Shown here: piece after piece, positions 61,905 through 64,000 of the stretch | Numbering within the stretch: position 1 is the first letter of the stretch | Layout: each line of letters begins with the position of its first letter | Assembly (NCBI GenBank): GCA_964423265.1 | Contig: CAYREF010000003.1 | Location: forward strand, 3,353 to 67,352 | Source: M55B165 sp964423265 | GTDB taxonomy: Bacteria > Actinomycetota > Humimicrobiia > Humimicrobiales > Humimicrobiaceae | Direction: 5' to 3' | Length of the DNA stretch: 64,000 bases | The notes under the pieces: model-generated | Told to the model about the DNA's origin: nothing | The model's input: the letters and a program-made list of their open reading frames with translations, nothing else | Database searches by the model: none | Made by a program: the position numbers and the translations under genes

Positions 61905-62776
61905 TGGCAAAAAAAATAGGCATAGTATCCAATAACCAAAAAGAAAAAGCTATTGAAACGGCCAAAGAGATACATGATTTCTTGGTAAAAAAAGATTGTA
62001 GTGTATCGCTATTAAAAAAAGATGTTATGCCCAGCAAATATTCTTTAAGCAGCATAGGAGATAAAGAATTCGAAGAAAAGGTAGACTATATAATATCTGT
62101 TGGTGGTGACGGCACTTTTTTAAGGGCAGCAAAATATGCTTTTAAAAGGGAAGTCCCCATTATGGGCGTAAATATGGGGAATTTGGGTTTTTTAGCAGAA
62201 ATAGAAACCAAAAAGCTATACACTGCTTTAGAAAATTTACTAAAAGAAGAATTTATAATAGAAAACCGAATGCTAATTGAGGGGAGAATAATTAGGAATG
62301 GCAAAGAGCTGGAAAAAAGAAGCCTTCCCTATGTTGCCCTTAATGAATTTGTGGTTACCAGATCAATGACTGAGAAAATAATTAAAATAAGCTTAACTGC
62401 AAACGGCTATCCTGTATCTGAATTCGGGGCTGATGGATTAATAATTTCAACGCCCACAGGATCTACTGCTTATTCATTGTCGGCTGGGGGGCCGGTTGTT
62501 GAGCCTACTAATGAAGTTTTGATAATAACTCCAATATGTCCCCATACCCTATATAATAGGAGCATAATATTTGATCCGGACACAAAAATTGAAGTCAGGA
62601 TTGGGTCTAAAAATAAGGAAAACAGCTTAAGCATAGATGGGGTAAAAAACCCTATAAACCTTATAAATAATGATATTCTAAGAGTAAGTAAATCAAAACT
62701 AAAGGTTAAACTTATTTCCTTTAACCACAATATTTTTTTTAAGGTTTTCAAGGAAAAATTACTGGAAAGGGATTAG
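61904..62776 (+). CDS. nadK: NAD kinase
   Basis: A 290-residue ATP/polyphosphate NAD kinase producing NADP. The GGDGTFLRAAK motif and the NAD-binding GLIISTPTGSTAYSLSAGGPVV stretch are present. The ATG overlaps the tlyA stop by one base. Usual neighbour of tlyA and recN. Confidence 0.96.
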   Translation: MAKKIGIVSNNQKEKAIETAKEIHDFLVKKDCSVSLLKKDVMPSKYSLSSIGDKEFEEKVDYIISVGGDGTFLRAAKYAFKREVPIMGVNMGNLGFLAEIETKKLYTALENLLKEEFIIENRMLIEGRIIRNGKELEKRSLPYVALNEFVVTRSMTEKIIKISLTANGYPVSEFGADGLIISTPTGSTAYSLSAGGPVVEPTNEVLIITPICPHTLYNRSIIFDPDTKIEVRIGSKNKENSLSIDGVKNPINLINNDILRVSKSKLKVKLISFNHNIFFKVFKEKLLERD

Positions 62777-62794
62777 CAATTAGAAAAACTAAAG

Positions 62795-64000
62795 ATGTTA
62801 ACAGAACTACAGGTTAAAAATTTTGCAATAATAGATGATGCCGCATTAAGATTTAGGGAAGGGTTAAATATCTTGACCGGAGAAACCGGGGCAGGAAAGA
62901 CCCTAGTAATAGAAGCAATTAACCTTCTTATAGGGGAGAGGGCTGATAGCACCCTTATAAGGGATGGTGAAGACAGGCTGCTTGTTCAGGGCTATTTTGA
63001 CTTCAGAAAAAATAATACAGTGTTAAATTTTTTAAAAGAAAGGAACCTGTTTGGCAGTAGTAACAGTGAAACAGTAGTTACCAGGGAATTAAACAGGATA
63101 GGCAAAAACAAGGCTTTTATAAATGGAATATTTGTACAAGTTAGCACCTTGAAGGAGCTAAGTGCCCTTTTTATTGATATCCACGGCCAGCATGACCACC
63201 AATACTTGCTAGAGCCTAAGACCCATATAAATATTATAGATAGGTTTGGCAAGCAAGAAATAAAGCCGGCAAAAGAATCATATCTGAAAAGCTTATCTTC
63301 CTATAAGCAAAAAAAGGAAGAGCTAGACAAGCTAGCAGGGCTACAGGGCAAAAAAGAAGATAGGCTGGTAGACCTAAAATACAGGCTGGATGAGATTGAA
63401 AGCCTGAACATTCAGCAAGACGAGGAAAGCAAACTGGAAAACGAAAAAAGGATATTAAAAAACCATGAACAAATTTATCAACTTTTATCCAATATTATAG
63501 ACATAATTAAAGGGGGTACAGAAGAACATGCCCCATTGGGTGACAGTCTTGCTCTCCTGGAGAAAAATTTAGGCCAGCTTGCAAATATTGATGAAAATTT
63601 TAAGAAATTTGAAGAAGAAATTTCTTCTGTAGCAGTAATAATTGAAGAGCTCAGCCATTATATTAATAGCTATATTGCTGATTTTGATTATAGTGCAGAG
63701 AGGCTGGATTTTATTCAAGAAAGGTTGTACAGGCTTTCAGAGATAAAGAAAAAATATGGAATGGACCTTGCTTCTATACAAGATTATGCTGAGGAATTAA
63801 AAGAGGAAATTAACAATTTCGAGAACATCGATAGCCAAATAGAAATAGCAGAAGCAGAATTAAAAAAACAGGAAGAAGATTTGAGAAAAAAAGCATTAAA
63901 TTTGTTTAATTTACGCAACCAGGTTTCAGAAAAGATAGAAGAAAGCATAACAGATGAACTCAAGGACCTAAATTTTAAGGATATAAATTTCAGGGTTAGC
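62795..64000 (+). CDS. recN: DNA repair protein RecN (partial, 3' end outside window)
   Basis: The first 402 codons of an SMC-like protein that acts at double-strand breaks. Walker A is GETGAGKT within LNILTGETGAGKTLVIEAI, followed by IGERADSTLIRDGE and the RecN signature DIHGQHDHQYLLEP. A long coiled-coil region follows to the edge. The ABC signature and Walker B lie beyond base 64000. Confidence 0.96.
   Translation, partial: MLTELQVKNFAIIDDAALRFREGLNILTGETGAGKTLVIEAINLLIGERADSTLIRDGEDRLLVQGYFDFRKNNTVLNFLKERNLFGSSNSETVVTRELNRIGKNKAFINGIFVQVSTLKELSALFIDIHGQHDHQYLLEPKTHINIIDRFGKQEIKPAKESYLKSLSSYKQKKEELDKLAGLQGKKEDRLVDLKYRLDEIESLNIQQDEESKLENEKRILKNHEQIYQLLSNIIDIIKGGTEEHAPLGDSLALLEKNLGQLANIDENFKKFEEEISSVAVIIEELSHYINSYIADFDYSAERLDFIQERLYRLSEIKKKYGMDLASIQDYAEELKEEINNFENIDSQIEIAEAELKKQEEDLRKKALNLFNLRNQVSEKIEESITDELKDLNFKDINFRVS

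Overview
The window is AT-rich bacterial chromosome, densely packed and almost entirely on the + strand. Genes often overlap by 1-20 bases, arginine is mostly AGA/AGG, and TTG/GTG starts are common. The backbone order is pdxS-pdxT-yebC-ruvC-ruvA-ruvB-queA-tgt-yajC-secD-secF-recJ-relA-MBL-hisS-aspS ... 6S RNA-alaS-ruvX-mltG-trmR-trhP ... aroE ... aroC-aroK-aroB-aroQ ... pepQ-efp-nusB-ispA-tlyA-nadK-recN. This order is shared, in pieces, with Actinomycetota (pdxST-yebC-ruvCAB; aroC-aroK-aroB-aroQ-pepQ-efp-nusB) and Bacillota (ruvAB-queA-tgt-yajC; ruvX-mltG-trmR-U32). I infer a low-GC, uncultured-type Terrabacteria lineage and cannot name the phylum. HypF implies [NiFe]-hydrogenase maturation, so an anaerobic or hydrogen-metabolising life is plausible.

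Layout. 1-5.3 kb: hypF (cut by the window edge), a small ribbon-helix-helix protein, a membrane-anchored CBM9-like protein and a divergent EF-G paralogue. 5.4-24.2 kb: lemA-htpX, PLP synthase, Holliday-junction enzymes, queuosine enzymes, Sec accessory subunits, recJ, relA and two aminoacyl-tRNA synthetases. 24.2-37.7 kb: an accessory island for sugar or sugar-acid catabolism, inserted in the backbone between aspS and the 6S RNA/alaS. 37.8-44.2 kb: a 6S RNA candidate, alaS, ruvX, mltG and a tRNA-wobble modification pair. 44.2-58.0 kb: type IV pilus genes interleaved with the shikimate pathway. 58.1-64 kb: pepQ, efp, nusB, ispA, tlyA, nadK and the start of recN.

The island is the most interesting part. 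It contains two DHDPS/KDG-aldolase-family proteins, two D-2-hydroxyacid dehydrogenases, two aldehyde dehydrogenases, a xylulokinase-like kinase, a fucose-isomerase-like protein, an SDR, a cupin and two tandem FCD-type GntR regulators. Its last two genes are an aldolase-family protein with an added five-cysteine segment and a C-terminal helix resembling a microcompartment encapsulation peptide, followed by a single hexameric BMC shell protein. I infer a bacterial-microcompartment-linked aldolase pathway of a type I do not recognise: an aldolase would release an aldehyde inside a shell, and non-acylating aldehyde dehydrogenases would oxidise it. No pentamer, trimer, PduL or acylating dehydrogenase is encoded here, so the rest of any shell must lie elsewhere.

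Other points of note: ruvB and tlyA appear to start at non-canonical codons (ATT and ATA), because family-conserved N-termini lie upstream of any ATG/GTG/TTG. The two GntR genes share a perfectly identical 160-bp block while neighbouring segments diverge. A paired candidate operator lies in the intergenic region of these regulators. A fragment of an ABC-transporter ATPase survives beside them. alaS has no visible Shine-Dalgarno and sits directly behind the 6S RNA.
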